Source: an uncultured Oscillospiraceae bacterium (GTDB lineage Bacteria; Bacillota; Clostridia; Oscillospirales; Oscillospiraceae). From it: 42,424 bases of DNA. Each line of letters opens with the position of its first letter. The stretch's first letter is position 1. Shown here piece after piece: positions 17,600-25,509 of this stretch. Both the position numbers and the translations under genes were made by a program. The notes beneath the pieces were generated by a model that worked only from the letters and a program-made list of their open reading frames with translations, made no database searches and was not told where the DNA came from. The stretch lies in assembly GCA_947632155.1 (NCBI GenBank), contig CANROF010000017.1, positions 1 through 42,424 of the forward strand. The letters run 5' to 3'.

Positions 17600-18210
17600 A
17601 GATATTGAAAATGTCGGTGCTGGTCCTGTTCCACCCGGCTGTGGCTTTCACCTATATCCAGCGGGAGCGGAAGAATTTCAGCTGGTTCCCGGTGATACTC
17701 CTGCTGGCGCTGGGCGTGGCGATACGCCTCTTCTCTCTGGAGTTCACCCACTTCCCGCTGTCGTCCATCACCGCCAGGTCCAACCTCATCCTCGAGGTGG
17801 CGAAGCTCTTCATACCCCTTATCTCCTGGGGTATCTGCTCCTACCTCATGACCACCATCCTGGACGGCGAGACGCTCTTCCGGGAGTCGATGCTGGCGGT
17901 GTCCTACGCCCTCGTCCCGTACATACTCTTCATGATACCGCTGACGCTGCTCTCCCGCATCCTGGACGTCAGCCAGATGGGGCTCTATTCCACGCTTGAG
18001 ACGCTCATCCTGGGCTGGGTGATACTCCTTATCATCATAAGCCTCCGGGAGATGAATCACTTCACCATTGGCAAGACCGTCGAGGTGGTGCTTCTGTCGC
18101 TTTTCACCGTGGCGATCCTCTGGGCCGCGGTAGCGCTTCTGTATTCCATAGTTACCCAGTTCATTGATTTCGTTGAGGAAGTGCTGACAGAACTCAGGTA
18201 CAAGTTTTAG
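17596..18210 (+). CDS. YIP1-family integral membrane protein
   Basis: A 204-residue protein with about five membrane helices and the conserved Yip1-like opening (basic start, F-H-P-x-x-x-F, then charged residues before the first helix). It starts with GTG overlapping the stop of the NHL gene. Such proteins are found beside large solute-binding proteins and DUF5696 proteins in Firmicutes sugar loci (from memory), but their molecular role is unknown. Together with the NHL protein it may form an accessory membrane module of the importer. Confidence 0.8.
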   Translation: MKILKMSVLVLFHPAVAFTYIQRERKNFSWFPVILLLALGVAIRLFSLEFTHFPLSSITARSNLILEVAKLFIPLISWGICSYLMTTILDGETLFRESMLAVSYALVPYILFMIPLTLLSRILDVSQMGLYSTLETLILGWVILLIIISLREMNHFTIGKTVEVVLLSLFTVAILWAAVALLYSIVTQFIDFVEEVLTELRYKF

Positions 18211-18224
18211 TTGAGGAGCGGACT

Positions 18225-20429
18225 ATGAAGAAAAAAATCATATTGCCGCGTCTTACGGCGCTGTTCCTGTGCGCGTGCCTTTGCCTGGGGCTGGGCGCCT
18301 GCGGCTCGGGACAGAAGCCGGAAGGAGCGCTGAAAGAGTACATGGCCAGGCCCGAGGCCCCCGCCTCCCAGTCCGAGGTGAGGACCCAGGGCGACACGCT
18401 GGAGAACGACTACTTCAAGCTGGAGCTGCTTAACAATTATTCCGAGGTCCGCGTGACGGACAAGACCACCGGGGACGTGTGGTCCTCCTCCATGAACGAC
18501 CCGCTGTACGACGTCTCCAAGGTCAGCGGCCGGTGGAGGAACAGGATGCTCTCGCTGTTCACCGTGAACGTGACGAACCTCAAGACCGGCGTGGGCGTGG
18601 TGATCAACTACGACATGGCGGGCGTGGAATACGAGGCAACGCCCTACTCCACCGCCTACGGCCTGGGCGTCACCTACGACATGAAGCTGGCGGGCATCCG
18701 CTTCAACCTGGAATTTGCCCTGACGGACAACGGCTTTTCCGTGCGCCTGCCCAACGGCTCCATCGACGAGTACGGCGGGACCTACAGCATCGTCTCCCTG
18801 GACCTGATGCAGTTCTTCTCCGGGGCGGCGGACGGCCAGGAGGGGTACCTCTTCTACCCCGACGGCAGCGGCGCGCTGCTGCGCTATGACGACATGTCCC
18901 ACCTGGGCGAGGCCGCGGTCATCTACAACGTCTACGGCGACATACGGTACAACCAAAATCTGAAGGGCACCTTTGAACAGACACAGCCGGAAGTGCTGCT
19001 GCCGGTGTTCGGGGCCAATTACGGTGAGCGCGGCTTCGTGGCCTACGTGACCTGCGGCGAGGAGAGCACCAACATCACCGTCTCCCCCGCCACCAAGGTG
19101 GTGGCCGTCAACAACGTCTACCCCTCCTTCGTGCTGCGCCGGGGCTTCAACGACCCCCGCGTCACCACCAGCCAGGTCCTGAAGTACGACGACGACAGGA
19201 TCACCACCGACTATGAGATCCACTACCAGATACTCCCCCACGGGCACGCGGAGTATTCCGACATGGCCGTGGCGTACAGGGACTACCTGCTGACCACGGG
19301 GCAGCTCTCCCACAAGACGGAGACTTCCAAGCCCACGCTGTCCGTTGACCTCTTCATGGGCATCGAGGAGGACGGGCTCCTCTTCGACACCTTCCGGAGC
19401 GTCACGGACTTCGACCAGGCGCGGGAGATCCTCTCCGACCTCAGACAGAGCGTGGACGTGGAGATCGACGCCTCGCTCCTGGGCTGGACGAAGAACGGCT
19501 ACATGACGGAGCCGAAGTTCTTCCCGCCCAGCGGAAAGTTAGGCGGCAAGAGCGGGCTCCGGGAGCTTTCGGACTTCGCGGCCGGCAACGACATACGCCT
19601 CTCCCTGGCCGCCAACTTCATGACGGCCGACGCGGACGCCGGAGGCTACTCACAGACCACGGACATCGTGTTCCTGGGCAACTTCCAGGTCCTCACGGAC
19701 CTGAGAAACAGCATCCGGGTCATAAGCCCCAACGCCGCCTACGAGAATTTCACGGAATTCATGGACAAGGCCAAGGACTACAAGTTAGCGGGGCTGAAGC
19801 TTGAGAACATCGGCGACATGCTCTACTACAGCTACGGCACCCGGAATCTCACGTCCTCGTCCGAATGCCGGGCCTACTGGCAGCTCATGCTCAATGAGAC
19901 GAGCAAGGCCTTCGGCCACGTGAGCAGCGGCGGCGGGAACCTTTACGCGCTGGCCTACGCCGACAAGGTGACGGACATCCCGGACGGCGACTCCGGCTAC
20001 CAGATGACTACGGAGAGCGTCCCCTTCTACCAGATCGTGACCCACGGGCTGGTGGACTACACCGGCGAGGCGTACAACCTCTCCAGCGACTCGGGGCGGC
20101 TGCTCCTGAAGTGGATCGAATACGGCTACGAGCCGTACTTCGAGCTCACCAGCGAATCGGCGGAGAAGCTCATCAACACGGACTACAACGAGCTCTACAC
20201 CTCGATGTACTCCGAGTGGAAGCAGGACATCCTGAGCTCCTGCGACGAGCTGGAGCGGGCCCTGGGGGGCGTGCAGAACGCGCTCATCGTATCCCACGGG
20301 GAGGCCGCCCGCAACGTCTTCCGCACGACCTATGACAACGGCATTTCCATTTACGTGAACTACAACAGCGAACCCGTCACCGTTGACGGCGTGACGGTGG
20401 GGGCGCTTGGCTGGGAGGTGGTCCAATGA
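18225..20429 (+). CDS. DUF5696-like lipoprotein (possible extracellular glycoside-hydrolase-fold protein)
   Basis: A 734-residue lipoprotein: basic start, hydrophobic core and lipobox L-G-A-C with Cys26, followed by a short linker. Residues about 50-270 are beta-rich (with D-K-T-T-G-D-V-W-S-S). From about 370 to 640 the alternation of strands and helices resembles a (beta/alpha)8 barrel, with segments such as V-D-V-E-I-D-A-S-L-L-G-W. No catalytic residues can be assigned with confidence. It is well linked: GAGGAG before the ATG, and the stop overlaps the next permease by 4 nt. It may process or present oligosaccharides at the cell surface. Confidence 0.8.
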   Translation: MKKKIILPRLTALFLCACLCLGLGACGSGQKPEGALKEYMARPEAPASQSEVRTQGDTLENDYFKLELLNNYSEVRVTDKTTGDVWSSSMNDPLYDVSKVSGRWRNRMLSLFTVNVTNLKTGVGVVINYDMAGVEYEATPYSTAYGLGVTYDMKLAGIRFNLEFALTDNGFSVRLPNGSIDEYGGTYSIVSLDLMQFFSGAADGQEGYLFYPDGSGALLRYDDMSHLGEAAVIYNVYGDIRYNQNLKGTFEQTQPEVLLPVFGANYGERGFVAYVTCGEESTNITVSPATKVVAVNNVYPSFVLRRGFNDPRVTTSQVLKYDDDRITTDYEIHYQILPHGHAEYSDMAVAYRDYLLTTGQLSHKTETSKPTLSVDLFMGIEEDGLLFDTFRSVTDFDQAREILSDLRQSVDVEIDASLLGWTKNGYMTEPKFFPPSGKLGGKSGLRELSDFAAGNDIRLSLAANFMTADADAGGYSQTTDIVFLGNFQVLTDLRNSIRVISPNAAYENFTEFMDKAKDYKLAGLKLENIGDMLYYSYGTRNLTSSSECRAYWQLMLNETSKAFGHVSSGGGNLYALAYADKVTDIPDGDSGYQMTTESVPFYQIVTHGLVDYTGEAYNLSSDSGRLLLKWIEYGYEPYFELTSESAEKLINTDYNELYTSMYSEWKQDILSSCDELERALGGVQNALIVSHGEAARNVFRTTYDNGISIYVNYNSEPVTVDGVTVGALGWEVVQ

Positions 20430-21397
20430 AAAAGAAGACGAGCGCGGACGCGGCGCCCGAGGCCGTGACGGCGGTGACGCCGGAAAAGCCGGCAAAGGAG
20501 AAAAAGCCGCGCACAAAGCGAATCCTCACCCTGGAGCGCAAGCACACCCTGGAGGTCATCATCTTCCTGGCCCCCTGGATCATCGGCACCGCCGCTTTCT
20601 TCCTCAACCCCATAATTTCCTCCATGCGCCTGAGCTTCAGCGAGATCACGCAGCTCAAGGGCTTCAAGATGGGCTGGGTGGGCCTTAAAAATTTCGAATA
20701 CATCCTGGCCTACGACATAAACTTCATGCCCATCTTCGTGACGGTGGTGAAGGACACCCTCATCAACACGCCCCTGACGCTGGTGTTCTCCCTGATCATC
20801 GCGCTTCTCATCAACAAGCCCTTTGTGGGGCGGGGCTTCTTCCGGACGTGCTTCTTCATCCCGGTGCTTCTGGGCAGCGGCTACGTCATGCAGCAGCTCC
20901 TCCAGATCGACGCCATGGGCACCGTGGGCGTGGGCATCGTCCTGCCGCCCATGCTGAAGGGGCTCCTGGGCAACACCATCTCGGTGGTGGTCCAGTCGTT
21001 CCTGGACCGCATCACCCTGATCCTCTGGCACTCCGGCGTACAGATCATCCTGTTCCTGGCGGGCCTTCAGAGCATCAACGGGACCCTCTATGAGGCCGCC
21101 AAGGTGGACGGCGCCACCCAGTGGGAGATGTTCTGGAAGATCACCCTCCCGATGATCTCCCCCATCATCCTCCTCAACTTCGTCTACACCATGGTCATGT
21201 ACTTCACCTCCTCCGACAACGAGCTGGTGGCCTACATCATCGACGAGGTCTTCGTCAGCCAGCAGTTCGGCCAGGGCGCCGCCATGGGCTGGGTGTACTT
21301 CCTGTTCGTCTTCGCCCTGTGCGGACTGGTCTTCGGCATCATCAAGCTCAACTCACGGGAAAAGAAAGGAGTGACGGCAAATGGCAAGAGACGGTAA
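20426..21397 (+). CDS. Sugar ABC transporter permease (MalF/LplB type), second pair
   Basis: A 323-residue permease. It has a charged 40-residue cytoplasmic N terminus rich in Lys, Ala and Pro, then about six membrane helices and the EAA loop Y-E-A-A-K-V-D-G-A-T-Q-W-E-M-F-W. It overlaps the DUF5696 gene by 4 nt (ATGA), with GGGAGGTGG as ribosome site. It is a second importer subunit in the same operon as the pair at 14326-16140. Confidence 0.92.
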   Translation: MKKKTSADAAPEAVTAVTPEKPAKEKKPRTKRILTLERKHTLEVIIFLAPWIIGTAAFFLNPIISSMRLSFSEITQLKGFKMGWVGLKNFEYILAYDINFMPIFVTVVKDTLINTPLTLVFSLIIALLINKPFVGRGFFRTCFFIPVLLGSGYVMQQLLQIDAMGTVGVGIVLPPMLKGLLGNTISVVVQSFLDRITLILWHSGVQIILFLAGLQSINGTLYEAAKVDGATQWEMFWKITLPMISPIILLNFVYTMVMYFTSSDNELVAYIIDEVFVSQQFGQGAAMGWVYFLFVFALCGLVFGIIKLNSREKKGVTANGKRR

Positions 21398-22346
21398 GAC
21401 CGGGCGTTTTTCAAAGCAGGAGCTGGGCAAGCACTTCAACTCCCTGGCGGCCACGGCCATCACCAAGCGCATCGTCGTCAAGTGCTTCTACTATCTCGTG
21501 ATATGCAGTATGGCCTTCGTATTCCTCTATCCGTTCCTGACCATGGTCATCACGTCCGTGATGACGGACTCCGACCTTATCAACATCACGGTGAAGTGGA
21601 TACCCAGCGAGCTGAAGTGGTCCAACTACAAGATCGCCTTCAATCAGCTCAGCTACAGGCGGTACTTCTTCAACTCCCTCATCATCGCGGGGCTCTCCAC
21701 CGTGGGGCACGTCCTGTCCTGCGCGCTCATCGGCTACGGCTTCGCGCGCTACACCTTCAAGCTCAGCGGACCGCTGTTCGCGCTGGTCATCCTGTCCATG
21801 CTGGTCCCTGTGCAGACCATCATCTTCCCCATGTACATCCAGTACAGCAAGATGGGGTGGCTGGACAGCTACAAGCCCCTGATCGTCCCCACCTTCTTCG
21901 GCTACGGGCTCAACGGCGCGTTCTTCATCTTCCTCTTCCGGCAGTTCTTCAAGAGCCTGCCCAAGGAGATGGAGGAGGCCGCGAGACTCGACGGCTGCGG
22001 ACCTCTGCGGACCTTCTTCCGCATCATGCTCCCCATGTCCAAGTCCTCGGTGCTGGTGGCCACGGTGCTGTCCTTCGTGTGGCACTGGAACGACTACTTC
22101 GAGCCCAACATCTACATCCGCACCCCGGCCAAGCGGGTGCTGCCCAGCCTGCTGCCCAGCCTCTACGCCCTTTTGAACAGCGAGGACGCCATGGAGTTGG
22201 TCATGGAGGACGGCGGCTTCACCTTCAACAACGCCATGCTGATGGCCGGCACGTTCCTGGTCATTCTCCCGGTGCTCATCGTCTACTCCGTGCTGCAAAA
22301 GCAGTTCATGGAGGGCGTGGAGCGCTCCGGCCTTGCCGGAATGTGA
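21381..22346 (+). CDS. Sugar ABC transporter permease (MalG/YtcP type), second pair
   Basis: A 321-residue permease with about six membrane helices and the EAA loop E-E-A-A-R-L-D-G-C-G-P-L-R-T-F-F. It overlaps the preceding permease by 17 nt, so the two are made together. With the solute-binding lipoprotein downstream it forms a second import system, again without its own ATPase. Confidence 0.92.
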   Translation: MARDGKTGRFSKQELGKHFNSLAATAITKRIVVKCFYYLVICSMAFVFLYPFLTMVITSVMTDSDLINITVKWIPSELKWSNYKIAFNQLSYRRYFFNSLIIAGLSTVGHVLSCALIGYGFARYTFKLSGPLFALVILSMLVPVQTIIFPMYIQYSKMGWLDSYKPLIVPTFFGYGLNGAFFIFLFRQFFKSLPKEMEEAARLDGCGPLRTFFRIMLPMSKSSVLVATVLSFVWHWNDYFEPNIYIRTPAKRVLPSLLPSLYALLNSEDAMELVMEDGGFTFNNAMLMAGTFLVILPVLIVYSVLQKQFMEGVERSGLAGM

Positions 22347-22423
22347 TATGCGGCGCCGTCAGGGCGGGAGGAGCCCTGGCGCGGCCCGAAAAAGCCCCTT
22401 TATACGGGGGCGGCACGTGTTTG

Positions 22424-22470
22424 TAAAACGCGCCGCCATGAAAAAGCGGCGCGTTTTATAATAAAATTTT
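22424..22470 (+). terminator. Intercistronic hairpin with T-rich tail before the second solute-binding protein
   Basis: A 13-bp perfect stem (22424-22436 with 22446-22458) with a 9-nt loop is followed by TAATAAAATTTTT. It lies 27 nt before the start codon of the binding protein, right before its AGGAGG. It may be a partial terminator or a 3'/5' stabiliser that sets a higher level of the binding protein than of the permeases. Confidence 0.7.
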
Positions 22471-22485
22471 TAGGAGGAACAAACA

Positions 22486-24237
22486 GTGAAAAAGACAAAG
22501 CTTATTGCCCTGCTTCTGGTCCTGGCCCTCTGCCTGGGGCTGGCGGCCTGCGGCGGCAGCGGTGACACCAACACCGGCGACACCGGCAACACCCCCAACC
22601 CCGGGGGCGACACCGGAAACACCCCCAGCACCGGAAACACCCCCAGCACCGGCGACACCCCCAGCACCGGCGACACCGGCGACACCCCGGAGGTTGACCC
22701 CAACGCCTTCGAGCAGACCTGGCCCGACGGACAGGTCATCACCTGGCTGGTGCTGGACCAGGGCGCTTCCGCCGAGTACTCCCGCTATGACAACCTGAAG
22801 GCCATCCAGATGATCGAGGACAAGTTCCACGTGGACATCCAGTTCGAGAAGATCATCACCAAGCAGAACAACAAGGAAAACTACCTGCTGCGCCTCACCG
22901 AGGACCCCCTGCCCGACGTCATCGGCTACAACAACGAGGAAAACTATAACGGCGGCATCGTGGGCCTCTACAACGACGGCCTCATCATCGAGCTCAACGA
23001 CATGATCGAGAAGATGCCCAACCTCCAGAAGATCTTCGAGGAGTATCCCAACGTCGCCAAGGACATGAGCAACAACGACGGCAAGTACTATTACTTCCAG
23101 AGGATCAACGCCTTCGCCCAGGAGTCCGACTACTGGCCCTCCACCAACACCGGCCTTATCATCTGCCAGCACTGGCTGGACGCCGTCAATATGGACGTCC
23201 CCACCAACATGGAGGAGTGGTACCAGGTCCTGAAGGCCTTCAAGGAGCAGGACCCCAACGGCAACGGCGAGTTTGACGAGATTCCGTTCCACACCGCCGG
23301 CAGCGGCATCATGCTCTTCGAGGCCGCCTACGGCTTCCTCAGCGGCAAGTTCATCAATCCCGAAACCGGCAAGGTGGACTACGGCGAGAGGACCCAGCAG
23401 TACAAGGCGTATCTCGAGGAGATGCACAAGTGGTACGAGGAGGGCCTGCTCTATAACGATCTGGCCGCCGGCTCCTCCGCCGCCGAGGAATTCCTCTCCG
23501 CCGACCAGGTGGGCGCCTGGAAGGGTCTTGCCAACGCCAACGGCAAGGGCTGGGTCACCACGCTCCATGAGTCCAACCCCGACTACGCCGTGACTCCCTG
23601 CCCCTGGCCCGCCACCACCGACGGCCACGTCTACTCTGAGCGCGGCGTCTCCAGCAAGCAGAGGGGCACCGTGGTCATCTCCACCGACGCCGCCAAGGAC
23701 CAGGCCAAGATGGACGCCATCACCGCCATCATCAACTACATGTACTCCGAAGAGGGCTCCCTGCTCCTGACCTGGGGCGAGGAGGGCGTCTCCTTTGTCA
23801 CCAACCCCGACGGCACCCACTCCCTCACCGAGGAAGGCGCCGCTCAGGTGGAGATCCCCAGCGGCGAGAAGCCCCAGATGTACAAGCTCTACGGCAATGT
23901 CTCCGGCTATCTGCCCTCCTTCGGCAACTGGGACGTTGACATGGCCACCAGAGACGACTGGTACAACGAGTCCTCCAAGCTGTGGGCCGACGCCGACTTC
24001 AGCCTCACCTATCCCGGCGCCATCGCGCTGACCGCCGAGCAGACCGCGGAGCTGGCCAAGTGGACCGGCAACAACACCGAGCTCGACCAGTACATCGCCG
24101 ACATGAAGGTGAAGTTCATCACCGGCGAGGAGCCCCTGTCCAACTTCGACACCTACGTGGCCAACCTTGAGCGGCTGGGCATCCAGAACATCGTGGACAT
24201 CTGGCAGGCCGCCTATGACGCCTATATGGCGAAATAA
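22486..24237 (+). CDS. Extracellular solute-binding lipoprotein of the second sugar importer
   Basis: A 583-residue lipoprotein that starts with GTG, 8 nt after AGGAGG. The lipobox is L-A-A-C with Cys22. It is followed by a low-complexity linker (about 25-65) of T-P-S-T-G-D-T repeats that spaces the domain from the membrane. The binding domain (70-583) is of the AlgQ/LplA type. It carries a calcium-loop-like segment D-P-N-G-N-G-E-F-D-E near residue 256, a feature of alginate- and pectin-oligomer-binding proteins. It is the partner of the permeases at 20426-22346, and the ligand is probably a charged or unsaturated oligogalacturonide (inference from the neighbours). Confidence 0.9.
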   Translation: MKKTKLIALLLVLALCLGLAACGGSGDTNTGDTGNTPNPGGDTGNTPSTGNTPSTGDTPSTGDTGDTPEVDPNAFEQTWPDGQVITWLVLDQGASAEYSRYDNLKAIQMIEDKFHVDIQFEKIITKQNNKENYLLRLTEDPLPDVIGYNNEENYNGGIVGLYNDGLIIELNDMIEKMPNLQKIFEEYPNVAKDMSNNDGKYYYFQRINAFAQESDYWPSTNTGLIICQHWLDAVNMDVPTNMEEWYQVLKAFKEQDPNGNGEFDEIPFHTAGSGIMLFEAAYGFLSGKFINPETGKVDYGERTQQYKAYLEEMHKWYEEGLLYNDLAAGSSAAEEFLSADQVGAWKGLANANGKGWVTTLHESNPDYAVTPCPWPATTDGHVYSERGVSSKQRGTVVISTDAAKDQAKMDAITAIINYMYSEEGSLLLTWGEEGVSFVTNPDGTHSLTEEGAAQVEIPSGEKPQMYKLYGNVSGYLPSFGNWDVDMATRDDWYNESSKLWADADFSLTYPGAIALTAEQTAELAKWTGNNTELDQYIADMKVKFITGEEPLSNFDTYVANLERLGIQNIVDIWQAAYDAYMAK

Positions 24238-24281
24238 ATCCGAATAGACCGCGATAATCACAAATTCCGCAATTGACTGGA

Positions 24282-24322
24282 GGGGCGCCGGGGCGTATTA
24301 TGTCCCCGGTGCCCCGTTTGTT
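24282..24322 (+). terminator. Terminator or attenuator after the solute-binding gene
   Basis: A 12-bp GC stem (24282-24293 with 24304-24315, one G-T) is followed by GTTTGTTT. A further GC hairpin (GCCCCGC/GCGGGGC, about 24336-24357) ends in AAAAA just before the GH105 ribosome site. Read-through probably feeds the enzyme genes at a lower level. Confidence 0.65.
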
Positions 24323-24372
24323 TGGGGTACGGACGCCCCGCCGCAATACGCGGGGCAAAAAGGAGCCGCGAT

Positions 24373-25509
24373 ATGGAGCTTGAAAAACTGGAACAGTATA
24401 TCGACGGGTTTTACTTTGACGAGTACAGACTCAAGCAGGACAAGTGGAGCTATGACGACGCCTGTGTGCTCCTGGGGGCGATACAGATGTATAGGGCCAC
24501 CCAGAGGGAGGAATTCCGGGACTATGTCCTGCGCTACACGGACCGCTACGTCTCCGCCGCGGGGGAGATATACACCTACAGGCCGGAGGACCGGAAGCTG
24601 GACGACATATTGGGCGGCCGGGCGCTGCTTTTCGCCCTGGAGCAGACGCGGGAGCCCCGGTACAGGAAGGCCCTCTCGCGGCTCTGGGAGCAGCTTGAGA
24701 GCCAGCCCAGGACGGCGTCCGGCAATTATTGGCATAAGAACATCTATCCCGACCAGGTTTGGCTGGACGGGCTTTACATGGCGCAGCCCTTCCGGGCGGC
24801 GTTCGATACGAAATTCGGAAAAAAGAACAGCTACATCGACATCGTGACGCAGTTTTACAACGTCCGGAAGGCCATGCGGGACCCGAAAACGGGCCTTTAC
24901 TACCACGGCTACGACGAGTCGCGGCGGGCCTTCTGGGCGGACAAAAAAACGGGCCTCTCCAAAAACGTCTGGCTGCGGGCCATGGGGTGGCTTTTGATGG
25001 CGCTGGTGGACACCGCGGAGGAGATGGACAGCAAGGTCTACGACTGCATAAGGCCGCTGCAGGACTTCTACCGGGAGGCCGTCAAGGCCCTTTTGGCGTA
25101 TGAGGACCCGGAGACGGGCCTGTGGTATCAGGTGGTGGACCGCGCCGACCTCAGGGATAGCGGGAATTACCTGGAGACGTCGGGCTCGGCCATGGCCGCG
25201 GCGTCCATATTCAAGGCCTGCCGCTTGAGGCTCATCCTCATGGAAAAATACCGGCCCTCCGCCGAAAAGGTGATGGATACGCTGATAAGCCGGCGCATCG
25301 TTTCGCGGGACGGGAGGCTGGCGCTCACCGGCAACTGCGCCGTGGCGGGGCTGGGCCCCAAGCCGGGGCCCCGGGACGGGAGCGTGGAGTACTATTTCTC
25401 CGAGCCCGTGGTGGATGACGACAACAAGGGCGCGGGGGCGCTGACCATGGCCTACGCGCAGTATCTTCTCTTGAAAAAGTGGGAGGACGGAGCGAGGTGG
25501 AGAGCATGA
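24373..25509 (+). CDS. GH105 unsaturated rhamnogalacturonyl / galacturonyl hydrolase
   Basis: A 378-residue cytoplasmic (alpha/alpha)6-barrel enzyme like YteR. The conserved segment Y-P-D-Q-V-W-L-D-G-L-Y-M-A-Q-P-F contains the general acid Asp132. W-A-D-K-K-T-G-L-S-K-N-V-W-L-R-A-M-G-W also matches the family. It hydrates the 4,5-unsaturated uronic acid left by pectate or rhamnogalacturonan lyases and so frees the reducing sugar. The ATG at 24373 has AGGAG 7 nt upstream; the frame is open further up without a site. Its stop overlaps the start of the next gene (ATGA). Confidence 0.93.
   Translation: MELEKLEQYIDGFYFDEYRLKQDKWSYDDACVLLGAIQMYRATQREEFRDYVLRYTDRYVSAAGEIYTYRPEDRKLDDILGGRALLFALEQTREPRYRKALSRLWEQLESQPRTASGNYWHKNIYPDQVWLDGLYMAQPFRAAFDTKFGKKNSYIDIVTQFYNVRKAMRDPKTGLYYHGYDESRRAFWADKKTGLSKNVWLRAMGWLLMALVDTAEEMDSKVYDCIRPLQDFYREAVKALLAYEDPETGLWYQVVDRADLRDSGNYLETSGSAMAAASIFKACRLRLILMEKYRPSAEKVMDTLISRRIVSRDGRLALTGNCAVAGLGPKPGPRDGSVEYYFSEPVVDDDNKGAGALTMAYAQYLLLKKWEDGARWRA

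Noticed and set aside
22456-24261. 601-codon minus-strand frame opposite the second solute-binding protein
   Set aside because: Same codon-bias artefact; the opposite strand encodes a clear lipoprotein with AGGAGG.
24282-24357. Possible riboswitch before GH105
   Set aside because: The hairpins are simple terminator-like GC stems without a recognisable aptamer core.
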